A stretch of 64,000 nt of DNA from Paratinospora sagittata (taxonomy: Eukaryota > Streptophyta > Magnoliopsida > Ranunculales > Menispermaceae): assembly GCA_035771175.1 (NCBI GenBank), contig CM069595.1, positions 5,250,094 to 5,314,093 on the forward strand. Reading direction: 5' to 3'. The position numbers were made by a program, and so were the translations under genes. Positions within the stretch are counted from its first letter, which is position 1. Each line of letters begins with the position of its first letter. Positions 15,101 through 27,148 of the stretch are shown one piece after another. The notes beneath the pieces were generated by a model, which was given only the letters and a program-made list of their open reading frames with translations, had not been told where the DNA came from and searched no databases.

Positions 15101-18100
15101 TTCGTGGCTGATGCTTGACAACCATGTGCATTCTCTCTGTATCTGATAAAAAGTAATCATGTTTCTCTAGTTGAGAAGGAAAAAAAAGGTTCATTGATTC
15201 GAGAAAGACATGGGCATTGTGCTAAAATGCATCTAATGATTGAAAAAACTGTATGAGTGACCACATATCTTCTTTCAAGTTGCCTGGTCATTTTTTACCC
15301 TAATTGCATCCATTGGCAAGTACATCAGAGATTTTCTTGACCTTGGATAACGTTGAACGGTGAGCACTAATCTGATCACCTGATTATACTAGGAAATTAT
15401 TTTTCTGTAAAGGAGAGTTGATGAACTGGTTTGAAGTTCCAATACTTTTTGACACAGGGAATTGGATGCACCAAGATTACAAAGGCAAAGAATGAAGGTT
15501 CCATGAATGGAAATGTTGAGACAAGATCATATCTTGAGAAGAAGCTTGTGTTTTGTTTTGGTTCATATATTGCAGCTCAACTGCTGCTTCCTTTTGGTGA
15601 AGAAAATCTCCTTTCCTCGTCAGAAATCAAGCAGGCCCAGGAGGTAGACAAACTTTTTCTTATCCAGTGGTTCAGTAGTATATCACTTTGTATACCTATA
15701 TGTGTAACAAAATGGTGGGGATTTCCACAGTTTTGCCACCAAAGCTGAGTAAAAAAATATAAATGACATGTGCCCTCACATGTTTTCACTGGATCACTTT
15801 CTTCTTAAATGCATATATAAAGTGTAAGCTGCGTTTTCATTTACTGTGCATGTGTATCGTTGGGTACTCTTAATGAGACTTGCCCAAAAATTTGTTTCTC
15901 TTGAGTGTAACATAGTCATTGTTTGCAACAGATAGCAACACGGATGGTGATTCAATATGGATGGGGCCCTGACGACAGTCCTACTGTATACTTTTGCAGC
16001 ACTGCGGTACACTCCCTTTGAGGCCTTTTATGCTTATTGAATGGGCAAGGCGTTATTTTCTTTTCTTTTAAATAGTGTTTGGACAGTCTCTGCTTTTTAC
16101 TGATTAGTTCATAATGGAGCAATGTTTCTTTTCATCCTATTGCATTCATGTAATGTATATTTGCACCAAGTTTCTTGTTATGAATAAATGGGATGTTTGT
16201 TTACATAGTGCTAACTGTAGATTTGCCTATACTCAATACAGTGAATGTGTGTTGGCATTGATGTTTGTCACAGTAACATCTTCATTCACTTGCCAATCAA
16301 AAATTGTTCAATCACTTGACAATCTCTCTTACAAGGAGATTGTCATTGTTGTTCCTTAAACAAAAATTAGCACCGTTCTTATTAAGTGAGTATCAAACAT
16401 TTTGCCCTAAACATTCAACATGGAGAAGTTTTGTTAAGTTCCCATTTAAATATTAGGATGATCCATGATTTTTCTAAGATATGCAAAGGCAAGCATGATT
16501 ATATAGTTAAAGTTTAAACATACTAATTCAAATAATGCTTGATGCACATAGTCTAAAAAACAAACTATTTTATAACTTAAATTCCTAATTTTATAGGAGA
16601 TTTATGGCTTGATTTTACATAGCTTCAATCTCATTACGTGTTCTTTAGGAACATTGTTTAACAAAAATTGAAGGTACTATTGCTTTTTTTTAGAATTCCG
16701 CATAAAAAAAAATGAAATTTGAAATATTTAAAGAACTTTGCAATTTATTAATTATTAGCCTAAGTTTGATGAAATTTCCGTAGTTTTTCTCCTTTACAGT
16801 AGTTTCATTATTTGGGGTTAAAAAACAATTTTCATGTTATGCTTTAAAGTTCCCTTTACTCTGGCATTTTTGTTTAGTATTTCCTTTGTTGGCATAGGTG
16901 ACTGCCTTGAGCATGGGGAACAACTATGAGCATGAGATGGCAGCCAAAGTTGAAAGGGTATGACGTTGTTGTTTTATTTTTCAGAAACTCTAGTTCACAT
17001 TTGCTCATTGCATCTGTATAAAGTCTTAAATAAAAATAATATGTGCAGTTGTACGATCTGGCATACGACAAAGCAAAGGCAATGCTTCAAAAGAACCATA
17101 AAGTGCTCAAGGAGATTGTTGAGGAGTTGCTCGAGTTTGAAATCTTGACAGGAAAGGTTAGTGTGAGAACCATATGCATATACCAAGTTGCTCTGTCTCT
17201 AACCTTTGAAAATTGCATTTCTTTCCAAACAATTGTGTCAATAAGTTCCCTCGTGAATTTTGGAACATGTGGTAGATGGCAGTGGACCCAAGATTTTTTC
17301 ATGAACTAAGGATGAATTGGGTTTCCAGCCATTTTCTCTTGAACTGGGTTTCCAGTTAATGGAACTTTTATGTTTGGACGCACTTTTGGTGCCTCCTTGG
17401 ATGTATTTTCAGTTTACAGTTATTAATTCTAATGATATATTTGTTTCTGCTAAAAAAAAAAAAGAAAAAGAAAAAGGATGAATTCATCCTTGCCTTTTAT
17501 AATGAACCAAACTACTTCTGATGCTTTACTGTTGAAGTTTCTTTTTTGCATGATTACTTATTATTCCTAATTCGGAAGGGCAGTTTGAAACAGTGTTAAT
17601 CATTTTTTTGAGGACTGCAAAAGTAAGGCCACAATTTATTTATAATTGTTAATACTTCATAACTCTTATCACATTGCAGGATTTGCAAAGAATTTTTGAA
17701 GAAAATGGAGTCAAGGAAAAAGAACCGTTCTTCCTTTCAACGTTTCATGATAAAGAGGTATTCTTTACAAACTTGCTGGAACATCACTTCACTCTAATCT
17801 CTTTTGCTGTCAACAACTGCTAATTCTGATTTGTGGCTAATATAAAATTGTTTCAAATGTTTGTTTTCTTTTTTTCCTTTCCATTTCATCATTCATGGGT
17901 ATGGGGTTTGATGAATAAGTTATTAGGAGAAATATGATAAAAAGAGAGCCCCTAGTAATACGAATTGACAGGAAGGTAAACCAGCAGAGCAATAAAAGAA
18001 GAAGAACGCAGGGGGGGGGGGGGGGGGGGGGTGGTGTGTGAGGCTATTGCAGTTACTATTTACACCTAAAACCAATCTTCAAAATAAAAATCACTGACTG

Positions 18101-18767
18101 TGGCTAACTGCAGAAAAGAGCTTTGATCATCAAGATTGATTTCACAATCCTCCTTGCTGTGGACACTTTGCCTTTCCCTCTGATGATGGGTTGGGTAAAT
18201 ATGGTGAATCGATTAAAGATGGTTTGATCAAATATAATAAAAGACCATTATTTTGCTGGTTAGGAAGAATGATGTATTAGCTATTAATGGTAAGGTTGGA
18301 GGAAAAAAAAAGACCTAAGAACAGGGATCAAGTTAATTAAAAAATGATATACCTACTTATGATATATCTAAATATAGTCCTTGGCAGGGGTAGAGTGGAG
18401 GAAACATATTCATGTAGCCAACCCTATGTGCATGGAAAAGGCTTTTTTGAGTTGGGTTGAGTTGAATATTTAATCATAATTTTATTTTTCCTGTTTTGAA
18501 GTCATTCATTTAATGCTGAAAACTATTGCTTGGGCTTGAAGTACTCCTCAAAGCCGCATTCTTCACTATCACGGTGATAGTAGGAACTGTGCAGATAATG
18601 CAGTAACTACTCATGCATTTGTAGTGGCTTGTTTAACTGCAAATATACATGTAAGTGAAAAAGATTTATTTGAAATGTCTTGAATTTTGCTGCAGAGTAA
18701 CTCTACCAGCTTCCCCAATGCTGTGAATGCATCCGGAATTGCTCTTTTGGGTGCACCAATAAATTGA
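3118..18767 (+). CDS. FTSHI5: FtsHi5, protease-inactive plastid FtsH-like AAA-ATPase, 19 coding exons, 1313 aa
   Basis: Coding exons: 3118-4091, 5157-5628, 6119-6319, 6400-6693, 6878-7147, 8105-8194, 8294-8425, 9354-9527, 10627-10748, 11693-11894, 12710-12838, 12907-13089, 14657-14776, 15458-15643, 15932-16006, 16898-16957, 17049-17156, 17680-17757, 18696-18767. All join in frame (1313 aa; the Arabidopsis protein is about 1320). Residues 1 to about 60 look like a plastid transit peptide; a hydrophobic segment follows at about 106-121, then a charged coiled coil (about 170-330), and further membrane segments near 625-647 and 693-711. The AAA module has Walker A GERGTGKT (817-824), Walker B IIFVED (873-878) and a second region of homology with ATTR...RRPGRMDR (921-941). 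The zinc-protease motif HEAGH of active FtsH aligns with WAAGR (1093-1097), so proteolysis is lost. FtsHi5 (EMB2458) is known as part of the inner-envelope Ycf2/FtsHi motor that pulls preproteins into the plastid, and is essential for embryos. Intron 1 carries a LINE fragment and intron 18 a G21 tract. The two-residue ends at exon junctions are inferred from splice signals. Confidence 0.95.
4617..5015 (+). mobile_element. Decayed LINE reverse-transcriptase fragment in FTSHI5 intron 1
   Basis: Conceptual translation, interrupted by stops, reads as the C-terminal part of a plant LINE-type polymerase: an LRW-TCG piece, then GVAPL-DKMREK and LRWFG words in the usual order, followed by a GRG remnant near 5003. 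A second copy of the same family, with its 3' tail, lies at 56850-57420. Many stops and indels show it is dead. Family assignment is from pattern memory, not a search. Confidence 0.6.
9040..9275. repeat. Probable transposon remnant in FTSHI5 intron 7
   Basis: A GC-richer island (gagccacgacattcacacctggacccctcaac..., cagcgggagacagcccc..., cccacccagtgggtttcaaacctagg) stands out from the surrounding AT-rich intron. It resembles a dispersed plant repeat that I have seen in other genomes but cannot name. No coding potential or clear ends. Confidence 0.35.
12375..12480 (-). mobile_element. LINE 3'-tail remnant in FTSHI5 intron 10
   Basis: Read on the minus strand, it contains catattcatgtagccaacc, ccatgtagttgg and gctttgttgagttg. 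This is the same tail seen at 18390-18470, 41975-42025 and 57325-57415. Confidence 0.55.
18011..18031 (+). repeat. Homopolymer tract of 21 G in FTSHI5 intron 18
   Basis: Twenty-one consecutive G bases followed by tggtgtgtg. Long G runs are rare in plant introns. On the transcript strand this could fold as a G-quadruplex. The exact length is prone to sequencing error. Confidence 0.85.
18390..18470 (+). mobile_element. LINE 3'-tail remnant in FTSHI5 intron 18
   Basis: Contains gtggaggaaacatattcatg, tagccaaccctatgtg and aaaaggcttttttgagttg, matching the tail of the LINE fragment at 57325-57415. Confidence 0.55.
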
Positions 18768-20054
18768 TGAATAGAACAGGTTTTTACTGTCTGAAAGTAG
18801 CATATGATGCTGAGGAAGAAGTGAAGGCCACAATTCAGAGCCATCATGGAGATTGAGTTGGTTTGCATGTATTGTTTATAATAATTTTCATATTTCCTCA
18901 TGTTGATTCATCTTATTTAATATCCTGGGGAAATGGGATGATATACTTGAATGGTGAGAAGCGGTTGCCATTTTTCCTTCTCAGCCAGTCAACAAGATAG
19001 TAATCATAGCATATAATATTAAAAGGGTGTAAAGTATTGGCCCTGTAGCATGTCTAATACAAGGTGGTATCCAAGATCAACATATTCTTCTATTGATTGT
19101 TTTAACTTCAAACCAAGTAATCTTCTTACATTCAATGGCTCCATCAGTTGGTCACTTCCTGACCCAGATTTGCTCAGTTTCCTGGAAACACTCTGAAAGA
19201 GAAGGAACAGAGAATGAAATTGTGTTGTGAATTGTGCTGCCTCATAAACGACATCTTGCTCACCAACTTCTGATCTTGATCTGATCCGTGTTGTTGAAGC
19301 AAAGCGGCTCGAAATTGCTTACTGGGTCACCCTCACAAAACCCTGGGTGGATAAACATGAAAGGATTGAGCCATGTTGCTATGGATGACCAAGTTTGATA
19401 AGGATTAGTGGGCTGAGAGCTTTGTCTTGATTGAAGAAGACGTGGACTTTTGGTCCCCTAAGTGAGTGAAGTGAACGTGTTTCGTTTTTCTTTTCTTGTG
19501 GTCATCAATGGCAGCGAGACATTGCGTTTGCGTGGTGGATAGAGCACGTGAGATGTGCCTCCAACGCACGTTTCGTGGTTTTCCTGAAAAGGGACAATTA
19601 ATAGCAACAAAAATGTCCTCGTTGTGAAGGAGAATTCGGGTCTTGGTGCAAAATGCAATGTGCTTTTTTGAAAAAACATGTCCTAGAACACAACCCACTG
19701 AAACTAGAAAGGGATTGGTTGCTGGGTGTATGATGTTTTTGATTTCATTATCGGATTTTAATATCGGATTTTTGATTTCATTATCGGATTTTAAAAATCT
19801 TGCAAAATACATTGTGTTTTTTATAAAAAAAAAACGCATGTCATGAAACAAAACATGGTAAAACTAGAAAAGGGATAGGTGTAGCAGAATGTAAAATGTT
19901 ATTGATTTCATTAATGAATTTTCATTTCAGCTTCACATTCTTCCTTGAAAAGGGAGGAAGAATCTGAACTACTGTTTAAAAAAATGAGTTAATCCAGCCA
20001 TCTACAATCTACAGTGGAATACAGTATCATCTCATGGCACAACACAATTGCTGC
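18768..20054. other. Convergent intergenic region between FTSHI5 and PLIP, with a tandem duplication
   Basis: Contains the 3' flanks of two genes that converge. A diverged duplication of about 140 bases is visible: 19644-19798 and 19799-19928 share gcaaaat.ca.tgtg, a run of A, catgtc, and aaactagaaa.gggat words. Copy one holds a further short direct repeat (gatttcattatcggatttt, at about 19740 and 19768). The open frame at 19405-19851 (-) spans these repeats and looks fortuitous. Confidence 0.6.
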
Positions 20055-23000
20055 TCATCTGAGAGTGATTGCAGCCCAAGCTCCTAACACTAGCAAGCGT
20101 GCAGGGAACAAAAACAACACTAGCAATTGCACATTCTGTGCTGTAACAAAGCTTCTCAAACGCCTCATAGATTCCCTCCCAGTTTGGAAAATTCCCAACA
20201 CACTTTGCATCTGAGACTCGCTCAAATTGCTCGCTCGGCCTACATTGATTTTAGCATGAATGCCTTGCGGAGATAAGAGCGGCCACCACACTTCCCGACG
20301 GCGCTGCTCCCTCTTGGTCTTCCTCAGGCGATTGAGCTCCAAACGGATAACAACGAGCACTGATTTGAAGTAAGAGTTCATGTCATGGTCCCTATAAATG
20401 GTTCCATCAGAACCATATGCAGACCGGTCGCTTAGGATCTCAAGTGGGTGCGGTGAGTTGAAGAACACGGCTTGTGCTGCCCGGAGGAGCTTCTCCGGAT
20501 TGACGGAATCTGACAGAGTACCGTTGAGAAGGTATAGACCGGTACCAGATGGAAGGAGGTGGTGGTGTGGAGAGAATTTTTCCTCCGGCTGTAGTATTAA
20601 AACTTGTCCCATTGGAGAATATAACCTTTTCTGTTGACAGAAAGATAAAACATCAGTAAGCTAATTACTATAGCAACTGAACAAAAACCAAAATATTTTA
20701 ACACATTACAAGAAACTGGTATTGTGAAAGATTCAATAATACCTGATTAGTAAGACAAGGATGATTCCTAAAGTTGCCGCTGATGGCTTTGAGAAGCTCG
20801 GCCACATGGTCCGGGTAACTACAAGAGAAGGCTCGCGGAACAATGTCTCGATGCATAGTAATTGCTCGAACATGACTTCGAGGAAGGCCAAGTTTGCGAA
20901 GAAGCTGATCACCTCCACACATGATCGATGGCGCACCAAACATTACAACGGGCATTAAGGAAGATCGTGGGACTTCGCCCCGTATAAGTAACATGAGATT
21001 TATTAACATAGACAAGCTTCCTCCTAGAGAATGCCCAGTGAAACACAAGGTTGCGGAGTCGCTGTGAGATCTTAGGTGGGCGTGGATTTCTGGCAACATT
21101 TGCTCATAGATCCCCTTGGCAGCTTCGTAGATCCCTCGATGAACAAGTACATCTAGTCCCTGAAATCATAAAGTTTACGTTAAGAAGCGAAAGATCATCT
21201 AAAAGATCAAACTAATAAGCAGAAGAAAATTCTCAAAGAACATTTTAGAAAATGAAAAAATGAGGTTCAGCAAGTGAATTCAAGATATACCTCAAACTGA
21301 ATGGGCTCAAAGAGTAAATTTGCTTGCCAAGAAGCCAGAGATTCAGAACCCTGCACATTTTACATTCAAACCATATTTTAAGAGCATATACATCAAAATA
21401 CTTTTAAGAGATCTAAAAAATGAAATAAACATCGTGTTTAACGATCATTTGTTGTGCTTCAAACTAATATAAGCTATGAATTGTGTTTATCAAAATACTA
21501 ATTCCTAATTCTTCAATTATGAACATATTTAACTCCCTTAACAAAATACCACATTACCTGAATAACAAAAAATCTTGTGTGACTCTGATCATCATCACAT
21601 ATAAACCATTCGCAGGGTGATGAGTGCACCGAATTCAAGTCCTTCACAACAGCTTCTTTCGTTTCCTCCTTTGCAGCAACCACTGCTGTAACAGAGTTGG
21701 TGGTGGCAACAAAAGAAGCCATTTCTGAGCTTTGCACTTCATTTTCATGAGCTTCACTTACTCCCTCTAATGAATCCTTATTTTTCCCATCTTTTGATGT
21801 TTTGAAGGAAAGAAAACTCCTTGTGTGAGACTGAACATAGGAAGCAGCAGAGGCTGCAATGTTATAAGCAGCTGATGCGCTTATTTGGTACCGGCTCTCC
21901 TTCTTCTGCTCCTCTATTTCTGTCTTCTCGTTCGATTTAATTTCTGTTTCTTGAACTTGGGCTGAGCCATTTTCCTTTTCAACCTGCAAGGACTCCGCTT
22001 TCTTCTCTACCGATGACGTAATATAACGTAATCCATGATATTTCAGGAGATTTTGTGGCTGAAATTTATTAAAAAAGTAATCAAACTCATGCCTTAATGG
22101 TGCCATAAGAAGAAACTAGAAATCTTGAAAAAAAGATAGAAGCCTTATAATGAAGGAATCTCCAATGCGTGATACTCATATTCTAGTAAAGATAAGAAAT
22201 CTCTAATCACAAGGATAACATGAATTTTGCATATGAAGATAATGGTGCATCTTGAATCCAATCAAACCACAATGTGGCAACTCAAATTTAAAAATGGAAA
22301 TCTCTAATTCAAAAATGAGGAGACAAAGGAATTCTCCATGAATAGGAGAATGAACAAAAGAAGATTTCCTGCATAAGGGGGATCTCTGTCAAGTAGACCA
22401 TTTCTCTTAAAACCTATAAAAATCAAATCAGCATCACATTGAACTGCAAATTCTACCTTATCAAACACACACAAAACACAACAAACAAATCTATCATCAT
22501 CAAGAAAATTAAATAACAAAGATGAGATATTTTTCAAAATTTGGTTACCTTGATCTTGGATATACAGTAAGCAAGATTCCCCAAATAGGACGTTCTACCA
22601 TAGAACTTAGCATCAGCCAATGAAACTCGCTTGAGCAACTTCGAAAAGGAATCCTTATCGAACTCCATCTCCTCTTCCTCTTCTTCATCCACAGCACACC
22701 CTTCTTCTCCTCTATCACAACCACAGCAATTACTTCTGCTTCCATTAATCTCTTCATCATCATCAACATTTCCATTCTTCTTCCCCTGTTCCTCCCACAA
22801 AGACCTTACCTCCAAAATCTTCAAAACCCAACTTTCATCTCTATCTTCTGATTCATTTTCTCCTTCTTCAACAACAAGTGCATCATCAAGGGAAATTCCT
22901 GTTTCATTATCCATTTTTTCTCCACCATCTGTTGCCCAGAAATATTTCAAAGGGAATGTGAAGGAGAATCTGGAAGAAGAGTTTTTCTGAGGTTCATTTG

Positions 23001-23175
23001 TGACAGCAGAAGCATCCATAACAACCCCATTAGCAGTATTTCCCACAGAACTAATCTGCTGCTGGGCTTTCTTTGCATGCCCATCACCACCACCACCACC
23101 ACCACCACCTCCATTACCAAACGAAATTGGCCATGAAATCCTTTGAATCCCTGTTTTCAGAAAAATACCATCCAT
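20055..23175 (-). CDS. PLIP: Plastid lipase of the PLIP family (class-3 lipase), 5 exons, 726 aa
   Basis: Minus-strand exons in reading order: 23175-22549, 22058-21558, 21350-21291, 21159-20743, 20630-20055; all are in phase. The start is the first ATG (MDGIFLKTG) after a GA-rich leader. A run of nine Gly at about 22-30 and a strongly acidic stretch precede the conserved [16 protein letters not shown] region. The lipase core holds the nucleophile elbow GHSLGG with Ser440, a likely catalytic Asp501 in HRDIVPR, and a downstream [13 protein letters not shown] block. The C-terminus is hydrophobic ([17 protein letters not shown]). Arabidopsis PLIP1-3 are plastid phospholipases A1 that release fatty acids from plastid lipids; PLIP2 and PLIP3 are linked to ABA and jasmonate. 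Length and sequence are nearest PLIP2/PLIP3 by memory; I cannot say which. An ABRE-like motif lies upstream. Confidence 0.93.
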
Positions 23176-23452
23176 CAATTTCCTCTTCTATTCTTCTTGG
23201 TTTCTCTCTTATGCTGTGTTTTTTGTATTTCAAAGGGTCGTTTGTTGTATAATTGAACCTGAGAAGATGAAAAAGGAAGACAAGTTGGGCAGCGTTTGCA
23301 ACAAAAACACCAATAAAAACTTCAAGGATTTCCCAAAAAAGTTTGGAACCCAGAATTCTCAAAAGATATCGAATTTCAAAGCAAAAAAATTTGGGAAAAT
23401 CTCACTTTCCGCTCTCTCCGGAGATTCAAAAATTAATGAGAGGAACAGAGAA

Positions 23453-23506
23453 CTCTCTCTCTCTCTCTCTCTCTCTCCTATATATATATATATATATGTA
23501 TTTATA
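23453..23506 (-). promoter_or_regulatory. Putative PLIP core promoter: TATA box with CT/GA and TA microsatellites
   Basis: On the minus strand TATAAATA lies at 23506-23499. It is followed downstream by a (TA)n run (23479-23497) and a (GA)n run (CT on the plus strand, 23453-23477). A start near 23470 would give a leader of about 295 bases beginning in the GA tract. Position and motif fit a plant TATA promoter, but transcript ends are unknown. Confidence 0.45.
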
Positions 23507-23758
23507 GACAGACAGATGAATAGGTAGATAGATAGATATAAGAGAAAAAAAACTTTATTTATTTATTTTCTACAACTATGTATAGAATATATCTTCAGAA
23601 TTTTTAATTTTTCTGATATAAATCAAATTTTTTATTTTATTTTTTTCCTCTGCTTTCGGTTTGCTTTCATATTCAATTAGTTGCGGGAACGAAAACGCGT
23701 TCATAATAGCCAGCGAGTTTGCGTGTGCAAACGGAAGTTCAAAATATGGCGGAGATGT

Positions 23759-23776
23759 TGACGTCGCGACACGTCA
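23759..23776 (-). promoter_or_regulatory. Paired ACGT motifs, including an ABRE (ACGTGTC), upstream of PLIP
   Basis: The plus strand reads TGACGT, six bases, ACGTCA. On the minus (gene) strand this includes ATGACGTGTC, an exact ACGTGKC ABA-response element at 23774-23768, next to a second bZIP core, about 585 bases upstream of the ATG. ABREs bind ABF-type bZIP factors, in line with known ABA induction of PLIP2/3. Activity here is inferred. Confidence 0.45.
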
Positions 23777-23799
23777 TCGGTGCTGATCAACTGCCAAAA

Positions 23800-26700
23800 A
23801 CTGATTGCTGACGCGTCTGCACCATCCGCTCGCTCTGTGTCGGCTTCTTGGCTTTTGAGTTTCAAAGTCTTATGTCTCGTGCGATAATTTGTTTTGTTTT
23901 TGGGAGTTTTAGAGATTTGGTTGTATAAAGTACAGGTCCGATAGAGTTTCGTTCTTCACCTTTTTAGTCGTCAACTGTCATCTGATCTCTTGGTGAAATG
24001 TATTTACAAAATGGTAAATTCTTTAAAAGGTCGTAATTTTTTCATTTACAATTTGAATGATTTAAGAGATATTGGTAATTTTTTTCAACACTTTTTAATT
24101 ACTCGAATCGAAATCACGATGAAAAAATTATTTAAAATTTATTTACGTGTTGATCAATTAACTTACCATTTTTGTCAAATATTAAGTAAATTTTAAATAA
24201 TTATAAATTTTTTATCTCATATTTAATTTGAGTAATTCAAAATAAATTAAAATTTTTATTTTTTTTAACACATTTTAAATTATTTAAATCAGAGTCGATA
24301 AACTTAAAGATTTATAAAAAAGACTATCTTTTGGCGCATAGGCAGGTCAAAATGAACTTTAACAATAATAATTACGTTACAATATATCACCAATATAAAA
24401 TTTAAGAAGTTTAGCTTAAATTAATTTTTTTAATATTATTTTATTTTATTTTAATTTTTAAAGTCTGCGAGAAAAAACAGACGAATAATGTTATGTCCGC
24501 ACTTATATATATATATATATTTAGAATTCGAAGAATGAGTTGGTATTTCTATTCACTTTCTCACACTTTAACTTATTTTACTAATAATATACTGAAAAAT
24601 AATGTATGAAAAAATCTATTCTAAACTGATATTTCTGATATTTAGAACATTATATCAGAACATTAAACTAACTGTCAGACTAAAAAGTATGCGCACCTGC
24701 GTTGTCCTACCACCCACCAAGTCAAGCCTGAAAGCCCCACTTTTCTAGCCCAAAAAAGCATTAGCAAAAGCCCACTTTCGGGTGTTATGCTCTGGTCCTT
24801 AAGGTATTATTAATATTGAAGGGCCTACAACTAAATCATCAATACGTAATCATTGTTTTTTTCGTACCGTTCTCAATAAAAATAATAAAAATAGGTGAGT
24901 TCGTACTCAAATTTGTAACGAGTCTCTCAACTTTATTTCATAGTACGTTTATCAAATCAGTCGTTCGTAATGAGTCTCTCAACTTTATTTCGTAGTACGC
25001 TCTCCAAATCAGTCCTTGTTTGTACATTATTATTGTCTACTAAATCATGTTATTTTCCTAGATATAATAAGAGCTTTCACGAATGAAAATCATTTTTAAT
25101 AATCATCATTAATCATGTCTTATCAAGTATGATTATACTTCAAAGACCACACAAATGATGTTTAGACTTTAGATATCGAGATAATAGAATTACATAATAA
25201 ATGCTAACATTTCAAGGAAAATAAATGCTTGATTTTCTACTCAAACCCATTAAAGACGTGTAAAACTTTCTTCCCACAATTTACTTATCATCTATAAATT
25301 TCTAGAACAACAACTTTTTCTTTGGAGGATTAGCATTAATCAATGGTTTTGTTAATTTCAAGAGGCCACTAATTCTACATTAGCTTGTGAAACTTTATTG
25401 GGTAGGAGAGGCTTAGCAACCTTCAGTACTGCTCATTCTTGTACATAATGTTTCTCAACAACTTAACCTACTTTATATTTCTTCAAATTTGTGTATAGAG
25501 GACAAGAACACCCTGCATATTATAAGAGAAATAAACAAATAAGAATGGAAAGAAGATGAAAACAAGTAGTATTTCTTGCGCTTTAATCATAAGTTAACCT
25601 GTGCAAAAAAAGTCTTGTTAATCATTTTAACTTTATTTGTGCATATATTCATTGCATGGGCTTTTTTTTTTTTTTTTTCAAAACCAAATACTCTTTTTAA
25701 ATAATAATAATATTTTGGTAATCTCTAAATTTTTTAAAGTCATAATTTTTTTTATTCTTTTTTGTGATAACCAAGTGGTATCAGGGCTTCACCCAACAAG
25801 TTATAATTGTTGACGTAGATGAATTATTGGGACCTTATCTGATAGCTATAACTTTTGGGTTAAGTGATTTTTAATATGATATTAATAGCTTGATATGCAT
25901 TATTGGGCTTTGTTTGACAACTATAACTTTTAAGTTAAAGTAATTTTTAACATGGTATCATAACTTTGATTTTCCAAGACATTTTGGGTTTAAGTCTTAT
26001 TATTAACATTTGCAGTTTGGGAGCAAATACTCTTCACAATCTATTTTATTTATAATATATAGTATTTGTGGCAATCTGAAAATACTCTTTTGTAGTTTTT
26101 TTTTTTTTGTCATCTATAACAATATTTGTAGTTTTTTAAGTATAACAGGGCCGCCACGAATATTCTTTAAATATTTTTTAATTATAATAGTATTTGTAGT
26201 GGCCTTTGTATTCTTTTAAAATATAATATCATTGAAACTAAAGTTTCAAATTAAGGGTATAACTAATATCATTAATTTTATTTTGTTAATATATATTAAT
26301 ATTATTTATGCTAAACTTATAAAAATATGATTTTATTTATAAAAAAAGAATTTGAACGTAAAATAGCCTTCAAAGTAGGGAAAGTGGAGATTTTTTTTGA
26401 ATTACCGTATTAGTCCATAACTAATGTTTAAAATAAATGGTAATTATATGTTTTAAGCGTTAATTTTAGAATTTTAGAAAAAATGGGCATATGAATGAGG
26501 TTGAATTAAATTTATTATGAGTAAATGAATATAACTTGTCACTGTATACTTTTTCATCATCATCGTCATTATTATTATTATTAATTTAGAGAAGTATTCT
26601 CCTCATGTGAGCACTACATCTTTCTTTGTAAAATGAGCAAAACATTTTATAAATGGGGTTTACTGCATGAGTGTGATCTTGTGGAACAAAATCTTGATAA

Positions 26701-27020
26701 ATCTTAAAAAGCGCTATTGAAACAATTAAGAGAAACACTTCATGTTCCCTAATAAAATAAAAATAAAAATAAAAAAAGTCTCAAGAAAGTAAAAGTTGGT
26801 GACTATACACACCAAACTCTCCTGTGTCTTAGTCCACTTGTTAATCTGAACAGCCAAATTAGCAAATCTAACATAGCTTTTGTAGTTGATTTGATCAAAA
26901 TAATCTTTTCCTATAAGCTTTCATCAAGTTTCAACACACCTGAGAAAATATACTTAAAAGAAAAGTATTTGGGTCATTCCAATTAGAAAAATAGTTGGCT
27001 TGACCTTAGCATCTACCCTA
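23800..27020. other. AT-rich intergenic spacer with repeat relics
   Basis: No gene found. There is one clear tandem duplication with a 52-base period: 24912-24963 and 24964-25015 (gtaa.gagtctctcaacttta, caaatcagtc). Two relics around 25770-25870 and 25920-25985 carry ataacttttgggttaag and tggtatca words, a dispersed plant repeat also present at 27806-27910. There are many poly-T and (TA)n tracts. Confidence 0.55.
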
Positions 27021-27070
27021 CACATATATTATTACCTAATCTAATTAATTCCAATTAATAAAATCTGTTC

Positions 27071-27078
27071 TATAAATA
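27071..27078 (+). promoter_or_regulatory. TATA box of the small cysteine-rich gene
   Basis: TATAAATA lies 70 bases before the ATG at 27149, within ctgttctataaataagag. A start about 30 bases downstream would leave a leader of about 45 bases. The same promoter block is repeated at 32158-32277. Confidence 0.6.
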
Positions 27079-27148
27079 AGAGTTTAAAGGATCCTCTTTC
27101 CCTTCCATTCAGTTCATCAGTTTCACTGCTTTAATCTCTATTAGTAAA

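Noticed and set aside
19405..19851. 148-residue minus-strand open frame
   Set aside because: It spans nested duplications (SDNEIKN repeated), has no recognisable domain and lies in a convergent 3' intergenic region.
22631..22990. 119-residue Ser-rich frame on the plus strand
   Set aside because: Antisense shadow of the acidic Glu/Asp-rich part of PLIP exon 1.
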